From NCBI RefSeq assembly GCF_019977195.1, contig NZ_AP024643.1:1178001-1242000 (forward strand): a stretch of 64,000 bases of DNA. The letters run 5' to 3'. Below the pieces are notes generated by a model. It was not told where the DNA came from, ran no database searches, and saw only the letters and a program-made list of their open reading frames with translations. Source of the stretch: Arthrobacter sp. StoSoilA2. GTDB lineage: Bacteria > Actinomycetota > Actinomycetes > Actinomycetales > Micrococcaceae. Shown piece after piece: positions 1 to 7,313 of this stretch (the first letter of the stretch is position 1; each line of letters starts with the position of its first letter). Made by a program: the position numbers and the translations under genes.

Positions 1-138
1 GATCGCCTGGCTGAGGCCGGTGATGTCCGAGAGCTGGGCGAGGGTCATGCCCTTTGCCTTGCGCATGGTGCGCACCTTGTTCCCCACAGTTGCCAGCAGT
101 TCGCTGGTGGCTGGCGGTGCAGGAGTCTCGGTAGTCAT
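1..138 (-). CDS. XRE-family transcriptional regulator, N-terminal part (cut by window edge)
   Basis: Only the first 46 residues are in the window; the gene continues past position 1. They start MTTETPAPP and then give a helix-turn-helix of the Cro/C1 type (VRTMRKAKGMTLAQLSDITG). Such N-terminal HTH domains are often followed by a cupin sensor domain, but that part is not visible. The ATG at 138 has a GAAGGA ribosome site about 8 nt upstream. Two operator-like direct repeats lie just upstream (175-235), which suggests autoregulation. DNA-binding regulator is secure; target and effector are unknown. Confidence 0.8.
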   Translation of the reverse strand, partial: MTTETPAPPATSELLATVGNKVRTMRKAKGMTLAQLSDITGLSQAI

Positions 139-174
139 TGCCGCATCCTTCGTTGGTGAGCTAACTCACACAAC

Positions 175-235
175 TATAGTGAAGATTTTTAGCGAGTCAA
201 TGGTTTTCTTTATTTTCGTGAAGATCTTTACGAGA
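175..235. promoter_or_regulatory. Paired operator-like repeats upstream of the XRE regulator
   Basis: The block starting GTGAAGATTTTTAG at 179 recurs as GTGAAGATCTTTACG at 218. The second copy, with its preceding C (217-232), is a near-perfect palindrome (14 of 16 positions self-complementary). The repeats are about 39 bp apart, sit in an AT-rich patch, and overlap the 3' end of the neighbouring HPt-like gene. Probable binding sites for the XRE protein; inferred from symmetry only. Confidence 0.45.
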
Positions 236-608
236 TCGAGGGTTGGAGTTCGCAAATCGTACCGAACACGAAGGCCTCGATCGTCTGCACTTGCTCCCTC
301 AGTTCCTGAAGGTGCCCGGCGTTGGGGAGGAGCCTGATGCTGATTTCCAACTCCGTGGCCAAGCGGCGCATGCAGATGGCCCCTACCATGTGGCTTGAAG
401 TCTTCAGGCTCAGTACCGCGTCCATGGCGTCTTCAATGTCCAGGTTGTTCAGTGCGTGATGCAGGCGACCCACCCGCCACGGCAGGAGATCGATGTAGTT
501 ACGGACGAACCTGGTGACGATGGACCGGTCTCCTCCAAGCTCTGCCTGGAGTTCGGTGAGGACGGTGGGATCAACCAGTGAGTCTGTGCACTCGTCATAC
601 TCAGACAC
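228..608 (-). CDS. HPt-fold protein lacking the usual phospho-histidine
   Basis: A 126-aa protein when started at the GTG at 608, which has a GGAGGGG ribosome site about 6 nt upstream; the longer ATG frame to 641 has no such site. It looks like a histidine-phosphotransfer (HPt) four-helix protein: helical throughout, with the segment VLSLKTSSHMVGA matching the HPt core, normally AHxLKGSSxxxGA. The histidine that would accept phosphate is replaced by leucine. A histidine lies five residues later, but not at the catalytic turn. No histidine kinase or response regulator is adjacent. It may be a docking or inhibitory pseudo-HPt rather than a relay protein. Confidence 0.55.
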   Translation of the reverse strand: MSEYDECTDSLVDPTVLTELQAELGGDRSIVTRFVRNYIDLLPWRVGRLHHALNNLDIEDAMDAVLSLKTSSHMVGAICMRRLATELEISIRLLPNAGHLQELREQVQTIEAFVFGTICELQPSIS

Positions 609-789
609 CAAACCCCTCCCGCCTCCGAACAATAGATGCACGATTCAACAGTAGGTCCCGGGGAACTATCGAAATGCCCGAAAGCGAAAGCTTGATCCAA
701 TCTTGAGCGGACTCAGAGGGAGTCTTGATCGAAGTCGCTGAAAGTAAGTAAAGGAAATGGAGTAATCGCCGAAGCGGGGGGATCAAGGC

Positions 790-993
790 GTGGGTAAAGG
801 ATTGGAAATCAGCATGAACGGTGATGTTCGGCCCTCAGCGGGGCTCATGGTCATCATCGTGTTGTGCCTGACGGTGCTGCTGGGTATTGGTGGAACGTCA
901 GCGTATGCGTTGTGGGAGCAAGGTTCACACAACAGCACTAATCAATCGGACTCCGCTGGGTCCGCCGGGAATGCCGGGCCGAAGGCGCCATAG
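790..993 (+). CDS. Small single-pass membrane protein, hypothetical
   Basis: 67 aa, one clear hydrophobic segment (LMVIIVLCLTVLLGIGG, residues about 20-38) followed by a short Ser/Asn/Gly-rich tail. It starts at GTG 790 after a G-rich stretch; ATG 814 is an alternative, giving 59 aa. The 3' end overlaps the convergent vsr gene by 52 bp. No family recognised. The membrane segment and RBS options argue for a real gene, but its short length keeps confidence low. Confidence 0.4.
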   Translation: MGKGLEISMNGDVRPSAGLMVIIVLCLTVLLGIGGTSAYALWEQGSHNSTNQSDSAGSAGNAGPKAP

Positions 994-1442
994 GGCGAAT
1001 GGCCCTCCAACGGCCCCTCCAGGAACCCCGTCAGCCGTTCTTCAAGGACTGAGCTGTCCCGCAACTCGCACTCCCACACCGTCAGCACGTCCCAGCCGGC
1101 AGCGCGCAGCTGTTCCCTCTGTATCTGATCGCGTTCACGGGTCCGCGTGCGCTTGGTCTCCCAGAACGCCGCATTGGCAGTGGGGGAGTGCAGGCCGACC
1201 TTGCAATCATGGAAGTGCCAGAAACAGCCGTTGACGAAAATGACCTTACGACGGCCGGAGAACACCAAATCCGGCCGACCCGGCAGCTTGGTCCCGCCGG
1301 CTTGCCCATGCAACCGGTAGCGGTACCCCTTGGCATGCAGGAGTTTGCGGACCAGTAACTCGGGCTTGGTGTTTTTGCCCCTGATCCTGGACATGTTTCG
1401 GCTACGCTGCTCCGGCGTCAGCAAGTCCCGGCTCTCGCCCAT
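942..1442 (-). CDS. vsr: Vsr very-short-patch mismatch endonuclease
   Basis: 166 aa. Vsr nicks next to T:G mismatches that arise by deamination of 5-methylcytosine. The N-terminal MSRIRGKNTKPE, the nuclease core PDLVF...VFVNGCFWHFHDC (aspartate plus zinc-site Cys/His residues) and the WE segment after residue 85 are all present. The C-terminal tail is longer than in compact family members. Vsr usually sits beside a cytosine-5 methyltransferase; none is visible in the window, so it is either an orphan or serves a distant enzyme. Convergent with the small membrane gene at its 3' end. Confidence 0.9.
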   Translation of the reverse strand: MGESRDLLTPEQRSRNMSRIRGKNTKPELLVRKLLHAKGYRYRLHGQAGGTKLPGRPDLVFSGRRKVIFVNGCFWHFHDCKVGLHSPTANAAFWETKRTRTRERDQIQREQLRAAGWDVLTVWECELRDSSVLEERLTGFLEGPLEGHSPYGAFGPAFPADPAESD

Positions 1443-1452
1443 ACAGTCCAGC

Positions 1453-2607
1453 CTACCCAGGGATTACTGTTACGGTCCGGGGAGCCTGGAACGATAGCAA
1501 ACGGAGCCATTCGGGGTTGGGGTCCCCGAGCCGGACCCCCTTCAGCGCCGCGGTGGTTTCCTGAACCACGACGACGGTCTCCAGCTCGGCGAGTTTGGCA
1601 CCAAGGCAGCGATGGATTCCGGAGCCGAAGGCCAAGCCGTAGGGCGTGGGTCCCTGATGGTCGGTGGTTTCCCCGGCAGACTCACCGCTGCCTTCACCGG
1701 CCGCCCAGGGAAAGCCGTGGTTCCCGGTCAGCTCCACCAGGATTTCCTCGCCCGCAAGGATGTGCTCGCCATTAAGCTCGGTATCGCGGGCGGCCACCCT
1801 CCGCCAGGTAGGCACGGAAGACTCGGTGGCCAGCACATGACGAACAATCCCGCGGGCTTTGGCGCTGGAGGAGGCCTCGTCCCAGGAGATTCCCCGCGAG
1901 CCCTCGGCCAGACGGAACAGCGTGGTGCTGATGAGCTGCGTAGTGGTCTCCTGGCCCGCGATGAGCAGGAAGTAGCCCAAAGAACAGATCTCCGGCGTGC
2001 TCAGCCCGTGGTCTGCGAGTGCCCTGAACAGGTTTGTTGCGCCGGGAACTACCGGTGCCTCCACCGATTCCAGGACCAGCTCCCGCAGCCAGCTGTAGAA
2101 GTCCGCCGCGGTCTGGGCCAGCTGGAGCTGCCGTTCAGAATCCGGCCAGCCCCAGAACAACTCAAGGGAGTCCAGGCTCCACGCTTTCAACCGGGGGAGG
2201 TCGCGGGCGGGAAGCCCCAGCATCTCCAACATGATGACTGCCGGCGGATACGCGGCCACTGCCTGCACCAAATCAACATTTCCCGCAGAACCAAGGACCT
2301 GGGCTGCGGCTGCGGCCGACTCCCTGGAGAGCTGCCGGATGCGCGGTTCCATGGCGGCCACCTTGGCAGGCGTGAAGAAGCCCGCCACTACCTTGCGGAT
2401 AGCTGCATGTGAGGGGGAGTGGTTGCTGGCCAGAACGGGTGGAAGGGCGAAGCGCGCCTTCTGCAGGACGCGGAGAGCCTGACCGCTCAGGGGTGTCACT
2501 GCCAGAAGCGCATTGGCAGGGCTGAAGTCTTCGGGCCGGTGAAGGACCTCGCGGACGGTGTCCGGATCGCGCAGCACCTTATAGGGGCATGTAGTAACGG
2601 TGCTCAT
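1453..2607 (-). CDS. Cytochrome P450 at the end of the biotin operon, ExxR motif missing
   Basis: 384 aa, normal bacterial P450 length. The heme-ligand loop FGSGIHRCLG (Cys near residue 332) and the I-helix oxygen-activation motif AGQETT (about 216-221) are intact. In the K-helix the segment is RHVLATESSVP where P450s have EExLRxESPV, so both the Glu and the Arg of ExxR are absent (HVLA, around residue 256). The ATG overlaps the bioD stop by 4 bp, so it is translationally coupled to biotin synthesis. By position it could play the part of BioI, which cleaves acyl-ACP to give pimeloyl-ACP; that role is inference. No ferredoxin gene is adjacent. Confidence 0.85.
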   Translation of the reverse strand: MSTVTTCPYKVLRDPDTVREVLHRPEDFSPANALLAVTPLSGQALRVLQKARFALPPVLASNHSPSHAAIRKVVAGFFTPAKVAAMEPRIRQLSRESAAAAAQVLGSAGNVDLVQAVAAYPPAVIMLEMLGLPARDLPRLKAWSLDSLELFWGWPDSERQLQLAQTAADFYSWLRELVLESVEAPVVPGATNLFRALADHGLSTPEICSLGYFLLIAGQETTTQLISTTLFRLAEGSRGISWDEASSSAKARGIVRHVLATESSVPTWRRVAARDTELNGEHILAGEEILVELTGNHGFPWAAGEGSGESAGETTDHQGPTPYGLAFGSGIHRCLGAKLAELETVVVVQETTAALKGVRLGDPNPEWLRLLSFQAPRTVTVIPG

Positions 2608-3287
2608 GCCGGCACCCCGGCAAGCCAGGAGGCCGCGTGTTCGCGGAACACGCCCGGGTCCATTCCGGCGGCTTCCTGCCGGATGGCACCCAGCAGCGGC
2701 ACAGGCCAGTCGGAGATGGTGGCGCGGTTGCTGCGCTCCACAGCGCCAGGGACAGCAGGCCAGCTGCCAAGCACAACACCGACCACCGGCAGGCCCCGCC
2801 GATCGAGGGCTTCGAGCGTCAGCGCCGTGTGGTTCAACGTGCCCAGCGACGGCCGTGCCACAACGGCGAAGCCAGCCGAATCGCCCAGGAGGGTGCCCAG
2901 GTCAGCCAGCGTCCCGCCGTCGTGGTCCAACTCAACCAGCACCCCGCCTGCACCTTCCACAAGGACGTGCTCGTGCGTGTTGGCCAGTGCACGGATTCGC
3001 CGGGCATGCGAGGCAAGCTGCGGCAGCTCCACCTCATCACAGGCAGCCGCGGGGACGGGAGCCAACGGCTGTTCGAGTACGATGCCGGCCTCGGCCGTAA
3101 GCGGGCCGGCAAGCCGCACTACTTCCGCGCAGTCCGAATCACCGTCCACGTTGCCGCTTTGGCAGGGCTTGTAGACCGCTACCGAACAGCCGCGTTGCTT
3201 CAGCGCCGCGGCGAGTGCCGCCGTCGTGATGGTCTTCCCGACGCCGGTATCGGTACCGGTCACCAGGATGATGCGGGGAAGTTTCAT
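2604..3287 (-). CDS. bioD: Dethiobiotin synthetase BioD
   Basis: 227 aa. ATP-dependent carboxylation of 7,8-diaminopelargonate to dethiobiotin. The P-loop GTDTGVGKT is at residues about 10-18, and VEGAGG follows near residue 105. Start ATG 3287 (MKLPRIILV) overlaps the bioF stop in an ATGA junction, whereas the long upstream extension of the open frame reads through bioF in another frame. The 3' end overlaps the P450 start by 4 bp. Confidence 0.95.
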   Translation of the reverse strand: MKLPRIILVTGTDTGVGKTITTAALAAALKQRGCSVAVYKPCQSGNVDGDSDCAEVVRLAGPLTAEAGIVLEQPLAPVPAAACDEVELPQLASHARRIRALANTHEHVLVEGAGGVLVELDHDGGTLADLGTLLGDSAGFAVVARPSLGTLNHTALTLEALDRRGLPVVGVVLGSWPAVPGAVERSNRATISDWPVPLLGAIRQEAAGMDPGVFREHAASWLAGVPA

Positions 3288-4474
3288 GAGGTTCGCTCCA
3301 GGATGTCGCGCAGCACTGCGCAGGCGTGGTCGAGTTCGGTGGGGGTGAGATTGGCACGGGCCGTGAGTCGCAGGCGGGAGATTCCGTCCGGCACCGATGG
3401 TGGCCGGAAACAGCCCACCTGGACGCCGGCAGCGTACGCGGCCTGGCTCGCAGCCAAGGCAGCTTCCGCTGATGGCATGGGGATGGATTGCACCGCTCCG
3501 GCACACCGCTCGACGGCGGCTGGGCCTCCCAACGCGGGTTGCAGTCGGGCGGCGAGAGCGGCTGCGTTGTGATGGACGGCCGCGGCGCGCCAAGGTTCCT
3601 GCAGGATGATCCCGACGGCGGCCATGGCAGCGGCCGCTGCGGGCGGGGCCAACGCGGTGTCGAAAATGAAGCTCCGCGAGCGGTTCACCAAGTGCTCCCG
3701 CAGCAGGCCGGAACCGAGCACTACCCCGCCCTGGCTCCCCAATGCTTTGGACAGGGTGGCCGTGCGGACAACGCCCGGATGGTCCGCGAGGCTGGTACCC
3801 GCCACGGCGCCCTGCCCCTGAAAGGCGCCAACGCCGGCAACGCCCAGGCTGTGTGCCTCGTCGATCAGCAGCATGGCATCCTGTTCCTGGGCCAGGCTGA
3901 ACAACTCCTGTAGGGGAGCGGCATCCCCGCCCACACTGTAAATGGACTCCACAACAATAAGGGCTCGCAGCTGTGTCCGTTCCGCCAGGAGGCGTGCCGC
4001 ATCCGCAGCGTCATTGTGCTTGAATTCCCGCACCTCGGAGCGGCTCAGCCTCAAACCATCGATCAACGAGGCATGGCAGTACTCATCCGCCACAATCAAC
4101 GTTCCGGGACCACCCAAAGCCGTGGTGACACCCAGGTTGGCGAGGTAGCCGGAGGAGAACACCAACGCAGCTTCCGCTCCGGTGAACAGGGCAAGGTGGT
4201 GCTCCAACTCAAGATGCAGCTCCGTGGTGCCGGTGACCAACCGGGACGATGCAGCGCCAGTGCCCCAGCGCCTGATCGCGTCCATGGCAGCTGCCGCCAT
4301 ACGCGGGTCGGTGGACAGGCCTAAATAGTCGTTGCTGGCGAGGTCGATCATCCCGCGGTGGCTGGCGCTATCACTGGCGCGGGCGCGGTCGCGCACTGTC
4401 GGCTTCCGCACCAGCCCCCGGCGCTCGCGGACCCCTGCCTGCTGTTCCAACCAAGTGGTCATGGAGACGCTCAT
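3284..4474 (-). CDS. bioF: 8-amino-7-oxononanoate synthase BioF
   Basis: 396 aa, a PLP enzyme joining pimeloyl thioester and alanine. Visible motifs: SNDYLGL near the N terminus, the Schiff-base lysine in TLSKALGSQGG, DEAHSLG, and a C-terminal RLTARANLT. ATG 4474 (MSVSMTTW) is chosen because it makes an ATGA overlap with bioA; ATG 4462 is a possible internal start. Middle gene of the biotin operon. Confidence 0.95.
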   Translation of the reverse strand: MSVSMTTWLEQQAGVRERRGLVRKPTVRDRARASDSASHRGMIDLASNDYLGLSTDPRMAAAAMDAIRRWGTGAASSRLVTGTTELHLELEHHLALFTGAEAALVFSSGYLANLGVTTALGGPGTLIVADEYCHASLIDGLRLSRSEVREFKHNDAADAARLLAERTQLRALIVVESIYSVGGDAAPLQELFSLAQEQDAMLLIDEAHSLGVAGVGAFQGQGAVAGTSLADHPGVVRTATLSKALGSQGGVVLGSGLLREHLVNRSRSFIFDTALAPPAAAAAMAAVGIILQEPWRAAAVHHNAAALAARLQPALGGPAAVERCAGAVQSIPMPSAEAALAASQAAYAAGVQVGCFRPPSVPDGISRLRLTARANLTPTELDHACAVLRDILERTS

Positions 4475-5832
4475 GCTCTGGCCCCCAGCCTGTCTGCGGC
4501 GGCGGAGACTGCCGCCACCATGCCTGCGGTGATGGTCCTGATCTGGGACGTTGAGCTGATGTACGGCGGCATCGTATAGACAAGGTTGCGGAACGGGCGG
4601 ATCCACACGCCGTGTTCCACGGCAGCACGGGTCACGGCAGCGACATCCACCGCGTCCGCCAACTCAATGACGCCCACCGCCCCGATCGCGCGGACGTCCC
4701 TGACGCCGTCGAGCCCCAACGCCGGGGCCAAGCCCTCCGCGAGGCCTGCGCCTACGCGGTCAACGTCCGCACGCCAATCCCTGTCCCGCAGTAGTCCGAT
4801 GCTCGCGTTGGCAACGGCGCAGGCGAGCGGGTTGCCCATGAAGGTGGGGCCATGGAGGAGCGCTCCGGCAGCACCGACGGAGACCACCCGGGCAACCTCG
4901 CCCGTGCACAACGTTGCGGCCAGCGTCATGTACCCACCCGTGAGCGCCTTGCCGACGCATAGCATGTCCGGGACAACGCCGGCACGATTCGCCGCGAACA
5001 ACTCGCCTGTTCGTCCGAAACCAGTGGCGATCTCGTCCAGGATGAGCAGCAGGCCATACTCGTCAGCCACCTCACGGAGGATTCGCACACACTCCGCCGG
5101 GTAGATGAACATCCCGCCGGCCCCTTGCAGGACAGGTTCCACAATGATCGCCGCGAGCTCGTTGGAATGCTCACGGGCCAGCTCCTCGACTGATGTCCGC
5201 CACTCGCTGATAGCTGCTGGTGTGGCCGCCGCGGCTGGCGGGCGCGGCGCGAACACGTTATCCGCCAGCAAACCAGGGAACGCGGAGTGCATACCGTCAA
5301 CGGGATCACACACGCCCATCGCCGCGAACGTGTCGCCGTGATAGCCGCCGCGGACCGTCAGGAAACGCTGCCGTTGTGGACGCCCGGACGCTGTTTGGAA
5401 CTGCACCGCCAGCTTCAGGGCAACCTCCACGGAGATGGAACCGGAATCAGCCAGGAACACGCGCTCCAACCGACGGCCGGGCTCGCCTGGTGCCAGCGCC
5501 AGCAGGTTCTCCGCAAGATCCACTGCAGGCTGATGCGTCAGCCCACCGAACATCACATGGCTGAAGGACCCCAACTGCCGCTGAACCGCGGCATCCAGCA
5601 CAGGATGGCGATACCCATGGATCACCGACCACCACGACGACATCGCATCCAGCACCTCATGCGTTCGGCCGTCCTCGTCCCGAAGCCGCAGCGCCACGCC
5701 GTCGGCCGCTTCAACTTCCCAAAGCGGCAGCGTCCCGGACGCCGGAGCGTAAGGATGCCACAGGCTCGCCCGATCGCGCTCGATCAAGGAACCTCGCTCG
5801 ATCAGGGACTCCCGCTCGATCAGCGACGTCAT
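4471..5832 (-). CDS. bioA: Adenosylmethionine-8-amino-7-oxononanoate aminotransferase BioA
   Basis: 453 aa class-III PLP aminotransferase that makes 7,8-diaminopelargonate from KAPA with SAM as amino donor. The substrate motif LWHPY is near residue 22, followed by SSWWSVIHGYRHP, LDEIATGFGRTG and the catalytic lysine in GKALTGGYM. Start ATG 5832 lies in an ATGA overlap with bsaP. The N terminus carries an unusual triplicated hexapeptide (SLIERE, SLIERG, SLIERD) encoded by 18-bp near-repeats just ahead of the conserved ASLWHPY. Confidence 0.95.
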   Translation of the reverse strand: MTSLIERESLIERGSLIERDRASLWHPYAPASGTLPLWEVEAADGVALRLRDEDGRTHEVLDAMSSWWSVIHGYRHPVLDAAVQRQLGSFSHVMFGGLTHQPAVDLAENLLALAPGEPGRRLERVFLADSGSISVEVALKLAVQFQTASGRPQRQRFLTVRGGYHGDTFAAMGVCDPVDGMHSAFPGLLADNVFAPRPPAAAATPAAISEWRTSVEELAREHSNELAAIIVEPVLQGAGGMFIYPAECVRILREVADEYGLLLILDEIATGFGRTGELFAANRAGVVPDMLCVGKALTGGYMTLAATLCTGEVARVVSVGAAGALLHGPTFMGNPLACAVANASIGLLRDRDWRADVDRVGAGLAEGLAPALGLDGVRDVRAIGAVGVIELADAVDVAAVTRAAVEHGVWIRPFRNLVYTMPPYISSTSQIRTITAGMVAAVSAAADRLGARA

Positions 5833-6074
5833 CGGGACAACCGTCCGTGACGCGAGCACTCGGCCGACCATCCCAGCGGCGTCACCTGGACCTTCATCCG
5901 GCGGCGGCACTGCGCACAATACCTGGGCGGTTCCATCGCCAACCGTTGGTGGCAGCCCTGGTGGGGGTCCGGCGTCGGGTGGGGGTCCGACGTCGGGCGC
6001 TCGCCTTGGGTGCCGGCAAGCGCGCCCCCGCAATGCCCGCAGTAGCCCGCCGTCATTGCGTCAACCGCGGTCAT
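5829..6074 (-). CDS. bsaP: BsaP-type biotin synthase auxiliary protein
   Basis: 81 aa Cys-rich protein between bioB and bioA, overlapping each by an ATGA. It has GYCGHCGG near the N terminus, CAQCRRR in the second half and a further Cys in SAECSRHG near the end, so five cysteines suited to binding an iron-sulfur cluster or zinc. Small proteins of this pattern and position are described in actinobacteria as BsaP, needed for BioB activity (established in mycobacteria). The middle is a Pro/Asp/His-rich linker (PTSDPHPTPDPH). Identity rests on Cys pattern, size and synteny. Confidence 0.75.
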   Translation of the reverse strand: MTAVDAMTAGYCGHCGGALAGTQGERPTSDPHPTPDPHQGCHQRLAMEPPRYCAQCRRRMKVQVTPLGWSAECSRHGRLSR

Positions 6075-7105
6075 AGCGACTTCTGGAGTTCCTTGATGGG
6101 CATGTTGAGCTCCACCAGGAGGTTCAGGTCGGCGGTGGCGGGGCGGCCCAAGGTGGTGAGGTAGTTGCCCACGATCACGGCATTGATGCCGCCGAGCAAG
6201 CCATCGCGGGTTCCGAGATCCCCGAGGGTCAGTTCGCGGCCGCCAGCGTAGCGGAGCACTGTGCGAGGCATGGCGAGCCGGAAGGCGGCGATGGCGCGGA
6301 GGGCGTCCTTGCCGTCCATGATGCCCTGGTTTTCCAGCGGCGTTCCAGGGCGCGGATTGAGGAAGTTCAGCGGAACTTCGTGCGGTTCCAAAGCCGCCAG
6401 CTGGGCGGCGAGTTCGGCCCGCTGCTCCAGGGTTTCACCCATGCCGATCAGGGCGCCGCAGCACAGTTCCATGCCGGCGGCCTTGACCATGTTGCAGGTG
6501 TCCAGCCGTTCCTCGTAGCTGTGTGTGGTGACGACCTCGGGGAAGTAACTGCGGGCGGTTTCGAGGTTGTGGTTGTAGCGGTGGACGCCCCACTCGGCCA
6601 GCTGGTCGACCTGGCGCTGGGTCAACATCCCCAGGGAGCACGCAATGTTGATATCAACTTCCTCGTTGATGCGGTCGATCGCGAACTTGATCTGGTTCAT
6701 GAGCTTGATGTCCGGGCCACGCACAGCTGCGACGATGCAGAACTCCGTGGCGCCGGTGGCGGCTGTTTCCTTGGCGGCCTTCACCAGCTCGGGGATATCC
6801 AACCAGACGCCTCGGACAGGGGAATCGAACAGGCCGGACTGGCTACAGAAGTGGCAGTCTTCAGGGCAGCCGCCGGTCTTGATGGAGATGATGCCTTCAA
6901 CCTCGACGTCCTCGCCGCAGTGCTTCAGCCGGACCTCGTGGGCGAGCTGCATGGCCGCGGGTATCGCTTCGTCAGGAAGTTGGAGGATCTCCACAAGCTG
7001 GGCTTCGTTGAGGCCTTCACCACGCTCAAGGACCTGCTCGCGTGCGATGTCCAGGATGGCGTAGGCAGCGCCTGCTGGGGTTCGATCAGTTGTTTGGGTC
7101 GTCAT
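6071..7105 (-). CDS. bioB: Biotin synthase BioB
   Basis: 344 aa radical-SAM enzyme inserting sulfur into dethiobiotin. The SAM-cluster motif CPEDCHFCSQS (CxxxCxxC) is at residues about 77-86, followed by conserved YNHNLETS-like (YNHNLETA) and GMGET segments. Start ATG 7105 (MTTQTTDRTP) is preferred over the longer frame to 7168. First gene of the minus-strand biotin operon. Its promoter should lie in 7106-7313, shared divergently with the NCS1 permease gene; no clear BirA or BioQ box was recognised there. Confidence 0.95.
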   Translation of the reverse strand: MTTQTTDRTPAGAAYAILDIAREQVLERGEGLNEAQLVEILQLPDEAIPAAMQLAHEVRLKHCGEDVEVEGIISIKTGGCPEDCHFCSQSGLFDSPVRGVWLDIPELVKAAKETAATGATEFCIVAAVRGPDIKLMNQIKFAIDRINEEVDINIACSLGMLTQRQVDQLAEWGVHRYNHNLETARSYFPEVVTTHSYEERLDTCNMVKAAGMELCCGALIGMGETLEQRAELAAQLAALEPHEVPLNFLNPRPGTPLENQGIMDGKDALRAIAAFRLAMPRTVLRYAGGRELTLGDLGTRDGLLGGINAVIVGNYLTTLGRPATADLNLLVELNMPIKELQKSL

Positions 7106-7313
7106 GGACTTGACGGTATCCGTGGGCGCGTTACGCGATTTTGTGGGGTCCGCACAAAGTGGCCTCACGGTTTTTGGAGCGCCCTTATGGCTTAGGGGTG
7201 AAAGAGCTGGTGCAGAAGTTACAGCTGTGAAACATCGTTGTGACTGATTTGACCCGCCGCGTGACTAGCGTCGTTGGCGAAGCACCGACCACGAATCTTG
7301 AAAGTGAGCCCGG

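Noticed and set aside
5833..6033. N-terminal extension of BioA
   Set aside because: That DNA encodes BsaP in another frame with correct start and stop overlaps; BioA homologues start near the LWHPY region.
7106..7313. BirA or BioQ operator in the bioB upstream region
   Set aside because: I could not find a convincing match to a known biotin repressor box; only weak inverted sequences.
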